DNA of 12,109 bases from Candidatus Microgenomates bacterium (GCA_015486555.1 WFRL01000072.1:1-12109); one strand, 5' to 3'; positions 6,281 to 12,075 are shown, counted from the stretch's first letter. Numbers and translations: made by a program. Notes: a model not told the origin generated them from the sequence alone.

Positions 6281-8383
6281 TTAACTATCACACTTCGAGT
6301 AACCACAAACCGGACAGGTATAACAACCCTCACTAACCTGCATCACTGCTCCACATTCCGGACAAATATTGGCTGGCATTTTGCTTTTAGTTAAACGACC
6401 TAAACGGAACTGATCATCTTCACCTGTTTTAGGCCGAAAATCCATAGTCTCTTCTTTTTTAGTTAGAACCTCTTCTTGGCGGCTACCACTAACATAGACT
6501 GTCATTCCTTTCACTCCTAACCGCCAGCCAAGAAGATAGGCTTTGGCTACTTCTTCCCTAGTAGCACGAGAGGAAAAATTAATTGTTTTAGAAATACTAT
6601 TATCAACAAAGGCCTGAAGAGCAGCTTGGGTTCGAACATGTTCCTCAACACTTATGTCCGAGGATGTGCGATAGATTTGGCGAATAATTGGCGGTAGTTC
6701 TTTTATACTTTGGCAACTGCCGGCTGTTCGAACATCCTCAAAAATTTTCTTCTCATCTAGGCGATAACCTGCTTGGAAAAGTTTTTTAAGAGCCTCCTCA
6801 AATAGAGCTGACTCATAACTAATCTGGCGGTAATCATCTCCCGCCCCTTCATGGGTTTTCATTATGTAGGAAAGAGCAAAAACTGGCTCACAGCCATAAC
6901 CCTCTAAACCAGAAACAGTAGCTATAGCTCCAGTGGGGGCAACTGTCATCAAAGCAGCGTTCCGAATACCATAACGGCGAATTCCTTGAACTATTTTCTT
7001 CCAATTAAGAGAGGGGCGACCGAAAGTTTCCTTTACTTGGTAACCAAACTTTGGTTGCCAGCCTTTAGCCCGACCAATTTTCTTATTAGTCCCCACAATT
7101 TCCGGGTCAAAAACACTCCCTTTTAATAAAGGAAATGGTCCTCTTTCCTTAGCTAACTCTATCGAGGTCAACATTGCCTGATAGCGGATAAACTCAGTAA
7201 TGGCAGCGGCCAACTCCACCCCTTCTGGAGAGCCATAACCAACTCCTAAACAATACATCAGATCAGCTAACCCCATAACTGACAAACCAACCCGGCGGCT
7301 AGCTCTAGCTGCTTCCTCAATTTTAGGAACTGAGGGAACATAACGATTAGTATCAACAACATCATCCAAAAAACGAATAGCCAAATGAATAGTCTCTGCC
7401 AGCTTATCCCAATCAATACTCCCCTTTTTAAGACTACCGTTCCTAGCCAGTTGCCACTCTGTCTTAAGATGATGTCGGAGGTTTATACTCCCCAAACAAC
7501 AGTTTTCATAGGGGCCTAAGAACTGCTCCCCACAAGGGTTAGTTGCTTCTAGTTGATAGACATTGGGGATAGGATTATCCCTCTCTGCCCGATCTAAGAA
7601 GAGAACTCCTGGCTCACCATTATGATGAGCGTTTTTGACTATCTGATTAAAAATGGTTCGGGCTTTAACTCGCCGCCAGACCTTTTGGGTATGAGGGTTA
7701 ATAAGTTCAAACCAATCATCAGCTTTAACCGCCCGCATAAATTCATCGGTAATACCCACCGAGATATTAAAATTAACAATTAATCCTTCTTTTTCTTTAA
7801 CCGAAATAAATTCAAAGATGTCTGGGTGCCAAACAGGCAAAACCGCCATAGCTGCTGAGCGGCGGCCACCACCTTGACCAATAATATCAAAGGCTGTGTC
7901 ATAAATCTTTAAAAAGGAAACAGCTCCAGTAGCCAGCCCTTTTGAAGAACTAATAAAATCGCCCTTGGGACGAATGCGGCCGAAAGAAAAACCTACTCCC
8001 CCACCTGTTTGAAGGATTAAAATTGCTTTCCGCAAAATTGAAAAAATCCCTGTCTCTGTTTTTCCTAATTCATCATCAATAGGTAAAACAAAACAATTAG
8101 CTAACTGGCCGAATTGAGTACCAGCGTTGGCTAAGGTTCTCCCATTAGGAAGAAACCTCTGCCCCAACATTATTTTCCGAAAACCTGCTTGTACTGCTTC
8201 TACCTTTACACCATCTCGATAATCATTTTCTGCTTGAGAAACAACATTCACCACTCGTTGAATTATATCCTCTGGCGTCTCAACAAATTTACCTTTATCA
8301 TTCTTAAGACTGTATCTCTTAACAAAAATGTCATAAGCAACTTTGGGTAACTGCTGATTAAGATGATAAGTTGTTTTCTTCAT
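6281..8383 (-). CDS. nrdJ: Class II (adenosylcobalamin) ribonucleotide reductase without ATP-cone (RNR-A)
   Basis: First gene of the reductase cluster, 700 residues, with no ATP-cone. Catalytic residues are complete: Cys97 in NCFVLP, the radical site N282-x-C284-x-E286 (ATNPCGE), Cys295 in ENCCLGSINL, and the phosphate loop VAPTGAIAT (481-489). The cysteine tail has CPEC (674-677) and C687/C690/C693/C698. It differs from its two paralogues in having an extra segment of about 40-50 residues (about 420-472) between the ERGPFP motif and the phosphate loop. It also has GCEP (497-500) where B and C have GIEP, and Cys296 where the others have Asn after the redox cysteine. The ATG at 8383 is supported by AAAGAGG 5 nt upstream. 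Expression is likely from the TTGACA promoter just upstream. Class II enzymes work with or without oxygen but need B12, which an organism of this kind would probably have to import. Confidence 0.93.
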   Translation of the reverse strand: MKKTTYHLNQQLPKVAYDIFVKRYSLKNDKGKFVETPEDIIQRVVNVVSQAENDYRDGVKVEAVQAGFRKIMLGQRFLPNGRTLANAGTQFGQLANCFVLPIDDELGKTETGIFSILRKAILILQTGGGVGFSFGRIRPKGDFISSSKGLATGAVSFLKIYDTAFDIIGQGGGRRSAAMAVLPVWHPDIFEFISVKEKEGLIVNFNISVGITDEFMRAVKADDWFELINPHTQKVWRRVKARTIFNQIVKNAHHNGEPGVLFLDRAERDNPIPNVYQLEATNPCGEQFLGPYENCCLGSINLRHHLKTEWQLARNGSLKKGSIDWDKLAETIHLAIRFLDDVVDTNRYVPSVPKIEEAARASRRVGLSVMGLADLMYCLGVGYGSPEGVELAAAITEFIRYQAMLTSIELAKERGPFPLLKGSVFDPEIVGTNKKIGRAKGWQPKFGYQVKETFGRPSLNWKKIVQGIRRYGIRNAALMTVAPTGAIATVSGLEGYGCEPVFALSYIMKTHEGAGDDYRQISYESALFEEALKKLFQAGYRLDEKKIFEDVRTAGSCQSIKELPPIIRQIYRTSSDISVEEHVRTQAALQAFVDNSISKTINFSSRATREEVAKAYLLGWRLGVKGMTVYVSGSRQEEVLTKKEETMDFRPKTGEDDQFRLGRLTKSKMPANICPECGAVMQVSEGCYTCPVCGYSKCDS

Positions 8384-8388
8384 TAAAG

Positions 8389-8438
8389 CCTCTTTAAAGC
8401 AACAGGACTAATAAATAACAATTCCTAGGTTCTGTCAA
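8389..8438 (-). promoter_or_regulatory. Reductase operon promoter and ribosome binding site
   Basis: The minus strand has a perfect -35 TTGACA (8438-8433), a 17-bp spacer and the -10-like TTTATT (8415-8410, 4 of 6 consensus). Transcription should start near 8403, giving a leader of about 20 nt that holds the Shine-Dalgarno AAAGAGG (8395-8389), 5 nt before the ATG. The leader is far too short for a cobalamin riboswitch. Confidence 0.6.
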
Positions 8439-8440
8439 GG

Positions 8441-8466
8441 TATCAAAATGTATCAAATAATATCAA
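8441..8466 (-). promoter_or_regulatory. Three TTGATA direct repeats at 10-bp spacing, probable operator
   Basis: TTGATA occurs on the minus strand at 8466-8461, 8456-8451 and 8446-8441, exactly one helical turn apart, and ends 2 bp above the -35 box. The phasing puts all three on one face of the helix, as expected for an activator or repressor binding cooperatively. The boxes do not resemble the palindromic NrdR box. The stretch 8467-8558 holds nothing else that was recognised. Confidence 0.55.
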
Positions 8467-8558
8467 TCTAGTTTCCCTACTTTCTAGTGGGGGTCTAAAA
8501 AATGAGGAAAAATAATATCTTTTCGGGCTGAAGAAGCGAGTGGGTTAGTTTTTTTAGC

Positions 8559-8780
8559 TTAAAAGAAAAGCAAAAAATAGCCAAAAATAATTAGCATTAA
8601 AAAAAGGTAGAGCCAACTAATAATGGCCAATTTTGTATTTAAAGGATCGATAACCGTCTCCGACATCAACTTAACTTGACGAATTAAGAGAATTCCAAAA
8701 CCCACAAAAAGAAGATCAATTAACAAGAATCCTACCTTAAAGAGCCAGTAGAAAAAAATTGATAAGGAATTAGGATGCAT
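8559..8780 (-). CDS. Small two-helix membrane protein
   Basis: A 73-residue protein with two hydrophobic helices. Counting from the ATG at 8780, these are at about 7-34 and 49-72, joined by a short polar loop with RQVKLMSETVIDPLNTK. The function is unknown. It recalls the short two-helix proteins of uncharacterised families common in Patescibacteria (possibly DUF5657, from memory and unverified). In-frame TTG (8786) and GTG (8783) codons lie upstream. The ATG at 8780 is chosen because a strong AAGGAG (8792-8787) sits 6 nt before it. The start overlaps the end of the PH-domain gene by 11 bp, so translation is probably coupled and the two products may work together at the membrane. No terminator hairpin is evident after the stop. 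Confidence 0.7.
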   Translation of the reverse strand: MHPNSLSIFFYWLFKVGFLLIDLLFVGFGILLIRQVKLMSETVIDPLNTKLAIISWLYLFLMLIIFGYFLLFF

Positions 8781-9447
8781 CACCAACTCCTTCCGTCTTT
8801 TTTATATAATCTTCCTCTTCTTCCTGGGTGATGAGGGCTTGAAGAACCTTAAGAACATCTCGGGGGTTAGGAACATTGTGAAATTTAAATAGGTTTTGTT
8901 CTGCCGCTGTCTGAACTAAAACATCACCGTAGTTAAAAATGGATTCAAAGAAACCTTGTTGAGAGAGAGAAATATCTTGAATCCTCTCAATCATAGTATC
9001 TGAGATTTGTCGGGACATCATATTTTTAAAGTTAATATCCACTATTCTCTCGTCGGTAATGAAATAAACATCGTAATACCAGTCAAAAAAGTTACGAATA
9101 AAGTAAGTCAGAGTAAAAAGATACCAAAAAAGAATAGCACTATTAATCATTTTTCCTCCATAAACAAAGAATTCCAATGGCAAAAGAGGTTTAACAACCG
9201 CCGGCAGAAAAAGAAAAATCAAAGTGACAACAAACCATCTAAGGGTAGTAAACCAATGGTGGCGGAGAAAAAGAACGATTGTTTCCTCTTGCCCTTTAAC
9301 ATTAAAATTCTCTTGATGGGGAGCAATAAGGAAGATACCAAGGGGGATTCTCTTATCTTTAGCTCGCCGACGAAGATCTTTAATAATAGACTCCGTCTCA
9401 ATAGGTTTATTTTTTCCTTCCATTGAGCGGTTGTATATTACCCTCAT
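8770..9447 (-). CDS. Membrane protein with bacterial PH (bPH2, YdbS/YdbT-like) domain
   Basis: A 225-residue protein with a cytoplasmic N-terminus, two transmembrane segments (about 68-92 and 100-120), and a PH-like domain (about 122-205) of the YdbS/YdbT (DUF304, bPH2) type. The family pattern is clear: YFITDERIVDI, then ISDTMIERIQDIS, FNYGDVLVQTA and FHNVPNPRDV. These proteins sit in the cytoplasmic membrane, and their biochemical role is mostly unknown. The C-terminus is acidic (QEEEEDY). The ATG at 9447 is chosen for its AGAGG and TATAAT just upstream; Met9 (9423) is a possible alternative but has no Shine-Dalgarno. The gene is followed by the overlapping small membrane protein gene, forming a two-gene operon upstream of the reductases. 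Confidence 0.82.
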   Translation of the reverse strand: MRVIYNRSMEGKNKPIETESIIKDLRRRAKDKRIPLGIFLIAPHQENFNVKGQEETIVLFLRHHWFTTLRWFVVTLIFLFLPAVVKPLLPLEFFVYGGKMINSAILFWYLFTLTYFIRNFFDWYYDVYFITDERIVDINFKNMMSRQISDTMIERIQDISLSQQGFFESIFNYGDVLVQTAAEQNLFKFHNVPNPRDVLKVLQALITQEEEEDYIKKTEGVGDAS

Positions 9448-9485
9448 TTACCTCTAATTATAACCTAAGATTGGAACTTTATCAG
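9448..9485 (-). promoter_or_regulatory. PH-protein operon promoter
   Basis: On the minus strand a perfect TATAAT (9463-9458) lies 10 nt before the ATG. A -35-like CTGATA (9485-9480) is 16 bp upstream and overlaps the heptamer array. AGAGG (9455-9451) is 3 nt from the ATG and partly inside the predicted start region. The expected mRNA leader is only about 3-4 nt. Confidence 0.5.
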
Positions 9486-9767
9486 AACTTGGAACTTAGA
9501 ACTCGGAACTTGGAAAAATTCCAATTATCAATGATCAAAACAAGAATAAGTAAGAGCGCTACGCTAGATTCTTCCCCTCCGCTTCGGAGGGTCAGAATGA
9601 CCCGGGGAGGAGGTTGTACCTTCCTCCTTTCCCCGTCATCCCGACTTGTCGGGATCTAGCCAAAGGCACACTTTTCCTCGTCATCCTGAACGAGCTGCCA
9701 GGCGAAGTGAAGGATCTAGCCGAAGGCGCAGGGAATTGGAACTAAGAGCTTGGAACTCGGAACTCAG
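9471..9767. repeat. Repeat-filled intergenic region, left part
   Basis: No gene is supported here. The stretch holds a heptamer array (9471-9515) and a half element (9556-9601) whose inner part is a 7-bp hairpin CCCTCCG/CGGAGGG with loop CTT. Next comes the copy of the 1-40 repeat (9585-9624), then a unit with the hairpin CCCGAC-TT-GTCGGG (9635-9670). It ends with the start of a composite element (9680) and a second heptamer array (9735-9767). Open frames here are artefacts of these repeats. Confidence 0.7.
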
Positions 9768-9880
9768 TCGGAAAGAAAAAGACTTACTCAGTCCTGAGTT
9801 GGTAGAAGATTAAAAAAGCTTGAGTACTTATTTCTTTGCGCTTCGCTAGATTCTTCGTCGCCACAGCTTCTCAGAATGAC
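9680..9880 (+). repeat. MITE/BIME-like composite element, copy 2
   Basis: It starts GTCATCCTGA and ends TCAGAATGAC. The left arm (9680-9730) matches 51-101 with one mismatch in 51 nt. The right arm (9835-9880) matches 135-180 closely. The centre is longer than in other copies and contains a heptamer array and an AAGTACTCAAGC-like block (minus strand) seen also in the copy at 10275-10390. Confidence 0.7.
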
Positions 9881-9954
9881 GAGGAGAGCGGAAAGTCGCT
9901 TGTTGGGATGCCTGTTCCGAGCTGTTTTGACTTAGAATTTACTGCCCAAGATGG

Positions 9955-10016
9955 ATTTATTACGTCGGAGCCTTGGCGAAGACGAATTTATTACGCCGTA
10001 GCTTCAGCAGAGGCGG
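9955..10016 (+). repeat. Two tandem 31-bp units next to tRNA-Ser
   Basis: Units at 9955-9985 and 9986-10016 both begin ATTTATTACG and agree at 22 of 31 positions. The second runs 3 nt into the tRNA-Ser 3' end. They have GGAGCC/GGCGAAG-type partial self-complementarity. The remainder of 9881-9954 is unassigned. Confidence 0.55.
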
Positions 10017-10098
10017 AGGGGACAGGAGTCGAACCTGCAAGCCCCTTTCGGGGCGACGGCTTAGCAAGCCGCTGCCTTACCATTCGGCGCACCCCTCC
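10014..10098 (-). tRNA. tRNA-Ser (anticodon GCU)
   Basis: The minus strand folds as a class II tRNA. The 7-bp acceptor stem pairs GGAGGGG with CCCCTCC (10098-10092 and 10021-10015), with discriminator G at 10014. The anticodon loop is TTGCTAA with anticodon GCT (10065-10063). There is a long variable arm built on CCCC-GAAA-GGGG, and a T-loop TTCGACT. The long variable arm and G discriminator fit serine, reading AGC/AGU codons. CCA is not encoded, because the next bases are CCT. Confidence 0.95.
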
Positions 10099-10137
10099 TT
10101 GTACAGTTGATTATATAACAGAACTCGGAGCTTGGAA
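10099..10137 (-). promoter_or_regulatory. tRNA-Ser promoter
   Basis: A perfect TATAAT on the minus strand (10115-10110) ends 11 nt before the tRNA 5' end. The -35 position (10137-10132) reads TTCCAA and falls inside the heptamer array. The predicted 5' leader is about 5 nt. Confidence 0.5.
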
Positions 10138-10263
10138 CTTGGAACTTAGAACTCGGTAATTGGAACTAGGAACTAAGAACTAGGAGCTAGGTTAAAAATA
10201 ATCAATTTTCAATGATCAACTTTCAAATAAAACAGAATTCAGAGCTTGGAACTTGAAACTCAG
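10121..10263. repeat. Heptamer arrays in the 10099-10423 spacer
   Basis: This is the longest heptamer array of the window, with units GGAACTT, AGAACTC and GGAACTA (10121-10191). It is followed by an AT-rich stretch with ATGATCAA repeats (similar to 9524-9540) and a second short array (10233-10263). No gene is seen. The rest of the spacer is the composite element at 10275-10390. Confidence 0.65.
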
Positions 10264-10274
10264 TACGTTAACGA

Positions 10275-10390
10275 GTCATTCCGAGCGGAGCGAGGAATCT
10301 AGCGAAGCGCAAGTACTTAGCACTCAAACTTGAGCAGACACCCCTGCGCCTTCGGCTAGATTCTTCGTCGCCCCAGCTCCTCAGAATGAC
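10275..10390 (+). repeat. MITE/BIME-like composite element, copy 3
   Basis: Ends are GTCATTCCGA and TCAGAATGAC. The left arm runs through GCGGAGCGAGGAATCTAGCG, nearly identical to 11459-11497. The right arm (TGCGCCTTCGGCTAGATTC) matches those of the last two copies. The centre contains CACTCAAACTTGAG, like CACTCAGGCTTGGG in copy 4. It lies 34 bp from the end of the small membrane gene. Confidence 0.75.
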
Positions 10391-10423
10391 ACAAAAAGGA
10401 GTCTTACTTTATAACTCTACGAA

Positions 10424-10627
10424 CTAATACTTACTATCCTCCACCTGGTAGGTGTAGGTATTTTTTCCTTTAAACCATCGCCAGGCTTGAAGGGTAGTTT
10501 CCCAAAAGAACTGAGACAAAACTAGGAAGAAAAAAAGACTAAAGAGAATAACTAGCCAGCTCCGAGGGCTAGATCTTTTCCCTCTAGGAGGAGATTTTAG
10601 GTTTTTATCCTTCTTATCTTTTACCAT
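10424..10627 (-). CDS. Small single-pass membrane protein, unknown function
   Basis: A 67-residue protein. The N-terminus (1-22) is strongly basic (KDKKDK, RGKRSSPR), followed by one transmembrane helix (about 24-42) and a 25-residue tail with several aromatic residues. By the positive-inside rule the N-terminus is cytoplasmic and the tail outside. It starts one base after the stop of the 259-residue membrane protein gene (TAA-G-ATG), so the two genes are almost certainly co-transcribed and translationally coupled. No family was recognised, and no terminator hairpin with a T-run follows. Confidence 0.65.
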   Translation of the reverse strand: MVKDKKDKNLKSPPRGKRSSPRSWLVILFSLFFFLVLSQFFWETTLQAWRWFKGKNTYTYQVEDSKY

Positions 10628-10628
10628 C

Positions 10629-11408
10629 TTAAATCCAACCTAAATCAGACAACTGAGGAAATCCTTGCCAATAAAAACCCCACAAGGCTATAAAAATAAT
10701 AGCAACCCAGTTAGTTAAAAGAATAAAAAAACTCCATGGTTTTTGTTGAAGGGCATCCTGATGAAACCACCCCCACAAACTTAGGCCAACATTAAAGATA
10801 AGCATTAGGGGCAGGAAAGTTTTTACCATCTCCCCCTCAATGAGGTCAATCGCCCAGCCTAGCCCACTCAATCCAGCTAAAATCATTAGAAACAGGCTTT
10901 GTTTAGAAGATAAGCGATGGTTTTTATGACTCATTTCTAACCAAACACCTAAAGTTGTCATAATAAAGATAGCAAAGTAGGCTAAAATATGGCCGAGGAT
11001 TTCATCTAAAAAATGAGTTATCCGCCAGGCAGGGTCAAGGGGATCATAAGGCATAAAGTTACCAATAGTATCAGCAGTAAAATGGATTATCTCTCCCATC
11101 CAACCAATCCACAAGGAGCCAACAAAAAGAGCCTTTATATAACTCATTTTTTTATCAAGGAAAAGGTTAGGCACCTGACCTGCTAACCGAAGAAAAAGAT
11201 AGTAGTAGAGCAGCCAGAGAGAAACCATTACTAGAAGGGCATTAACTATACTGTAGTAAGGGATGGGGAGTTTAAAACTTATCGGCCGATGCATAGGAGG
11301 AAGGATAACTACAATCATCGAGAAAGCAGCTAAAAGGAAGATCACTGCTATCTGAAGAACGTCACGGTCCCGCCGCCGCCAGAAAAAAAGGAATAACTTT
11401 TTTACCAT
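10629..11408 (-). CDS. Seven-helix membrane protein with in-membrane His/Asp/Glu clusters
   Basis: A 259-residue protein with about seven hydrophobic segments (roughly 17-37, 52-75, 90-112, 134-157, 169-187, 196-214, 225-246) and a basic N-terminus (KK, RRRDR). Acidic and histidine residues lie in or at the edge of these helices: E106-x2-H109-x3-D113, H132-x2-D135-E136-x3-H140, and D188-x2-E191-x-E193. Such a set could bind a metal, as in membrane-embedded hydrolases, but no known family signature was recognised and the function stays open. First gene of a two-gene operon. The ATG at 11408 has no Shine-Dalgarno but a TATAAT ends 6 nt before it. Confidence 0.7.
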   Translation of the reverse strand: MVKKLFLFFWRRRDRDVLQIAVIFLLAAFSMIVVILPPMHRPISFKLPIPYYSIVNALLVMVSLWLLYYYLFLRLAGQVPNLFLDKKMSYIKALFVGSLWIGWMGEIIHFTADTIGNFMPYDPLDPAWRITHFLDEILGHILAYFAIFIMTTLGVWLEMSHKNHRLSSKQSLFLMILAGLSGLGWAIDLIEGEMVKTFLPLMLIFNVGLSLWGWFHQDALQQKPWSFFILLTNWVAIIFIALWGFYWQGFPQLSDLGWI

Positions 11409-11442
11409 ACCGATATTATAGCTTAGAACTTGAAACTCAGAA
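11409..11442 (-). promoter_or_regulatory. Membrane operon promoter, predicted leaderless
   Basis: A perfect TATAAT (11420-11415, minus strand) ends 6 nt before the ATG. The -35 position (11442-11437, 16-bp spacer) reads TTCTGA, the same heptamer-derived hexamer found at the recF -35. No ribosome site is visible (ATCGGT precedes the ATG). Confidence 0.55.
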
Positions 11443-11458
11443 ATTAGTCTGTTAACAA

Positions 11459-11569
11459 GTCATTCCGAGCGGAGCGAGGAATCTAGCGAAGCGCAAAGTT
11501 GTTGGCACTCAGGCTTGGGTTTACTCTCGTGCGCCTTCGGCTGGATTCTTCGCTGACACTCAGAATGAC
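11459..11569 (+). repeat. MITE/BIME-like composite element, copy 4
   Basis: Ends are GTCATTCCGA and TCAGAATGAC. The centre shares GCGCAAAG and TTTACTCTCGTGCGCCTTCG with copy 1 in reverse orientation, which shows the element inserts or recombines in both orientations. At 111 bp it is the most compact full copy. Confidence 0.75.
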
Positions 11570-11604
11570 CCAATATTAAATTCCAAGTACTAAATCACAA
11601 ACTC

Positions 11605-11693
11605 TGGTGCCGCGGGCGGGAGTCGAACCCGCACCCCGTTTTAGCGGGACAGGATTTTAAGTCCTGCGCGTCTGCCAATTCCGCCACCGCGGC
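11605..11693 (-). tRNA. tRNA-Leu (anticodon UAA)
   Basis: The minus strand forms a class II tRNA. Acceptor GCCGCGG (11693-11687) pairs with CCGCGGC (11615-11609), discriminator A is at 11608, and CCA is encoded at 11607-11605. The anticodon stem CAGGA/TCCTG encloses the loop CTTAAAA with anticodon TAA (11659-11657). The variable arm is CCCGCTAAAACGGG and the T-loop is TTCGACT. It reads UUA/UUG. Directly upstream a TTGACA is present but no -10 at proper spacing, so transcription may come from the promoter ahead of the broken copy. Confidence 0.95.
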
Positions 11694-11741
11694 TATAAAA
11701 TCCACTACTGTCAAGTTACCACGGTGACTAAATAAATTAAA

Positions 11742-11816
11742 GCAGGACTTAAAATTTTAAAGTGTCCTGCGCGCCTGCCTGCCGGCAGGCAGGTCTGCCA
11801 ATTCCGCCACCGCGGC
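11742..11816 (-). pseudogene. Broken tRNA-Leu copy with a palindrome inserted
   Basis: The minus strand repeats the 5' half of the neighbouring tRNA-Leu. The 24 nt at 11794-11817 match 11671-11694 exactly. A 20-bp palindrome (11774-11793) interrupts the D-arm/anticodon-arm junction. CGCGCAGGAC (11773-11764) then matches the anticodon arm again. Instead of the 3' half, the sequence folds back: GCAGGAC (11742-11748) is complementary to GTCCTGC (11764-11770) around TTAAAATTTTAA. The variable arm, T-arm and 3' acceptor strand are missing, so it cannot make a tRNA. Confidence 0.85.
11774..11793. repeat. 20-bp perfect palindrome CCTGCCTGCC/GGCAGGCAGG
   Basis: CCTGCCTGCCGGCAGGCAGG reads the same on both strands. 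Aligning with the intact tRNA-Leu shows it is a clean insertion between 11773 and 11794 (GCGCG | TCTGCC, contiguous at 11670/11671), with no obvious target duplication. Confidence 0.9.
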
Positions 11817-11828
11817 TTGAACGGTTTA

Positions 11829-11834
11829 ATTATA
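11829..11834 (-). promoter_or_regulatory. -10 box upstream of the broken tRNA-Leu
   Basis: A perfect TATAAT on the minus strand ends 12 nt before the 5' end of the broken copy, nearly the same geometry as the tRNA-Ser promoter (11 nt). A -35 at normal spacing is not clear; a TTGACT lies about 24 bp above the -10. It may drive a precursor holding the broken copy followed by the intact tRNA-Leu. Confidence 0.45.
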
Positions 11835-11906
11835 GCTCATCAAAAGAACATCCGTCGGAGTCAACCAATCACTAGCAGCAATTTTATAAAGTAAAATTCT
11901 CTATTG

Positions 11907-12075
11907 GTCATCCTGAGGAGCTGGGGCGACGAAGAATCTAGCGAAGCGCAAAAGGTATTGGCACTTAAGTTTTTTCTAAGCTCTTACTTTACAAGGTTAT
12001 TGATTATTTTTAACCTAGTTCCTAGTTCCAATTCCCTGCGCCTTCGGCTAGATTCTTCGCGGGGCTCAGAATGAC
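11907..12075 (+). repeat. MITE/BIME-like composite element, copy 5
   Basis: It starts GTCATCCTGAGG and ends TCAGAATGAC. Arms carry GAAGAATCTAGCGAAGCGC and TGCGCCTTCGGCTAGATTC. The centre is long (about 80 nt), AT-rich and ends in AGTTCC heptamers (12011-12032). Positions 12076-12109 are another heptamer array cut by the window end. No gene is seen in 11835-12109. Confidence 0.72.

Noticed and set aside
2046..8383. Inteins or fragments of one split reductase
   Set aside because: Each of the three genes has a full set of catalytic motifs and a complete cysteine tail, and no intein splice motifs interrupt them.
8441..8466. NrdR boxes
   Set aside because: The repeats are direct TTGATA boxes, not the 16-bp palindromic NrdR pattern in two phased copies.
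8384..8558. Cobalamin riboswitch upstream of the B12-dependent reductases
   Set aside because: The predicted leader is about 20 nt and the whole gap is 175 nt, with no B12-box-like conserved core seen; too short and featureless for this riboswitch.
9575..9591. Rho-independent terminator from the hairpin CCCTCCG/CGGAGGG
   Set aside because: The stem is good but no T-run follows on either strand, and the sequence belongs to the repeat family.
9423..9659. 78-codon open frame on the + strand
   Set aside because: It lies over the heptamer array and composite-element sequence, its start overlaps the PH-domain gene, and its translation is that of repeats seen elsewhere without an open frame.
9836..10159. 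107-codon open frame on the + strand
   Set aside because: It runs through a composite element and across the tRNA-Ser gene on the opposite strand, and has no ribosome site or recognisable domain.
10121..10191. CRISPR array
   Set aside because: Units are 7 bp, degenerate and without spacers; no cas genes are nearby.
11711..11721. TTGACA on the minus strand as the -35 of the intact tRNA-Leu
   Set aside because: The only TATA-like hexamer (TTTATA) is about 9 bp away and touches the tRNA 5' end, so the spacing does not fit a promoter.
11742..11817. Integration (att) site of a mobile element in tRNA-Leu
   Set aside because: The duplicated part is the 5' half, whereas integrases normally duplicate the 3' end, and there is no integrase or cargo in the window.
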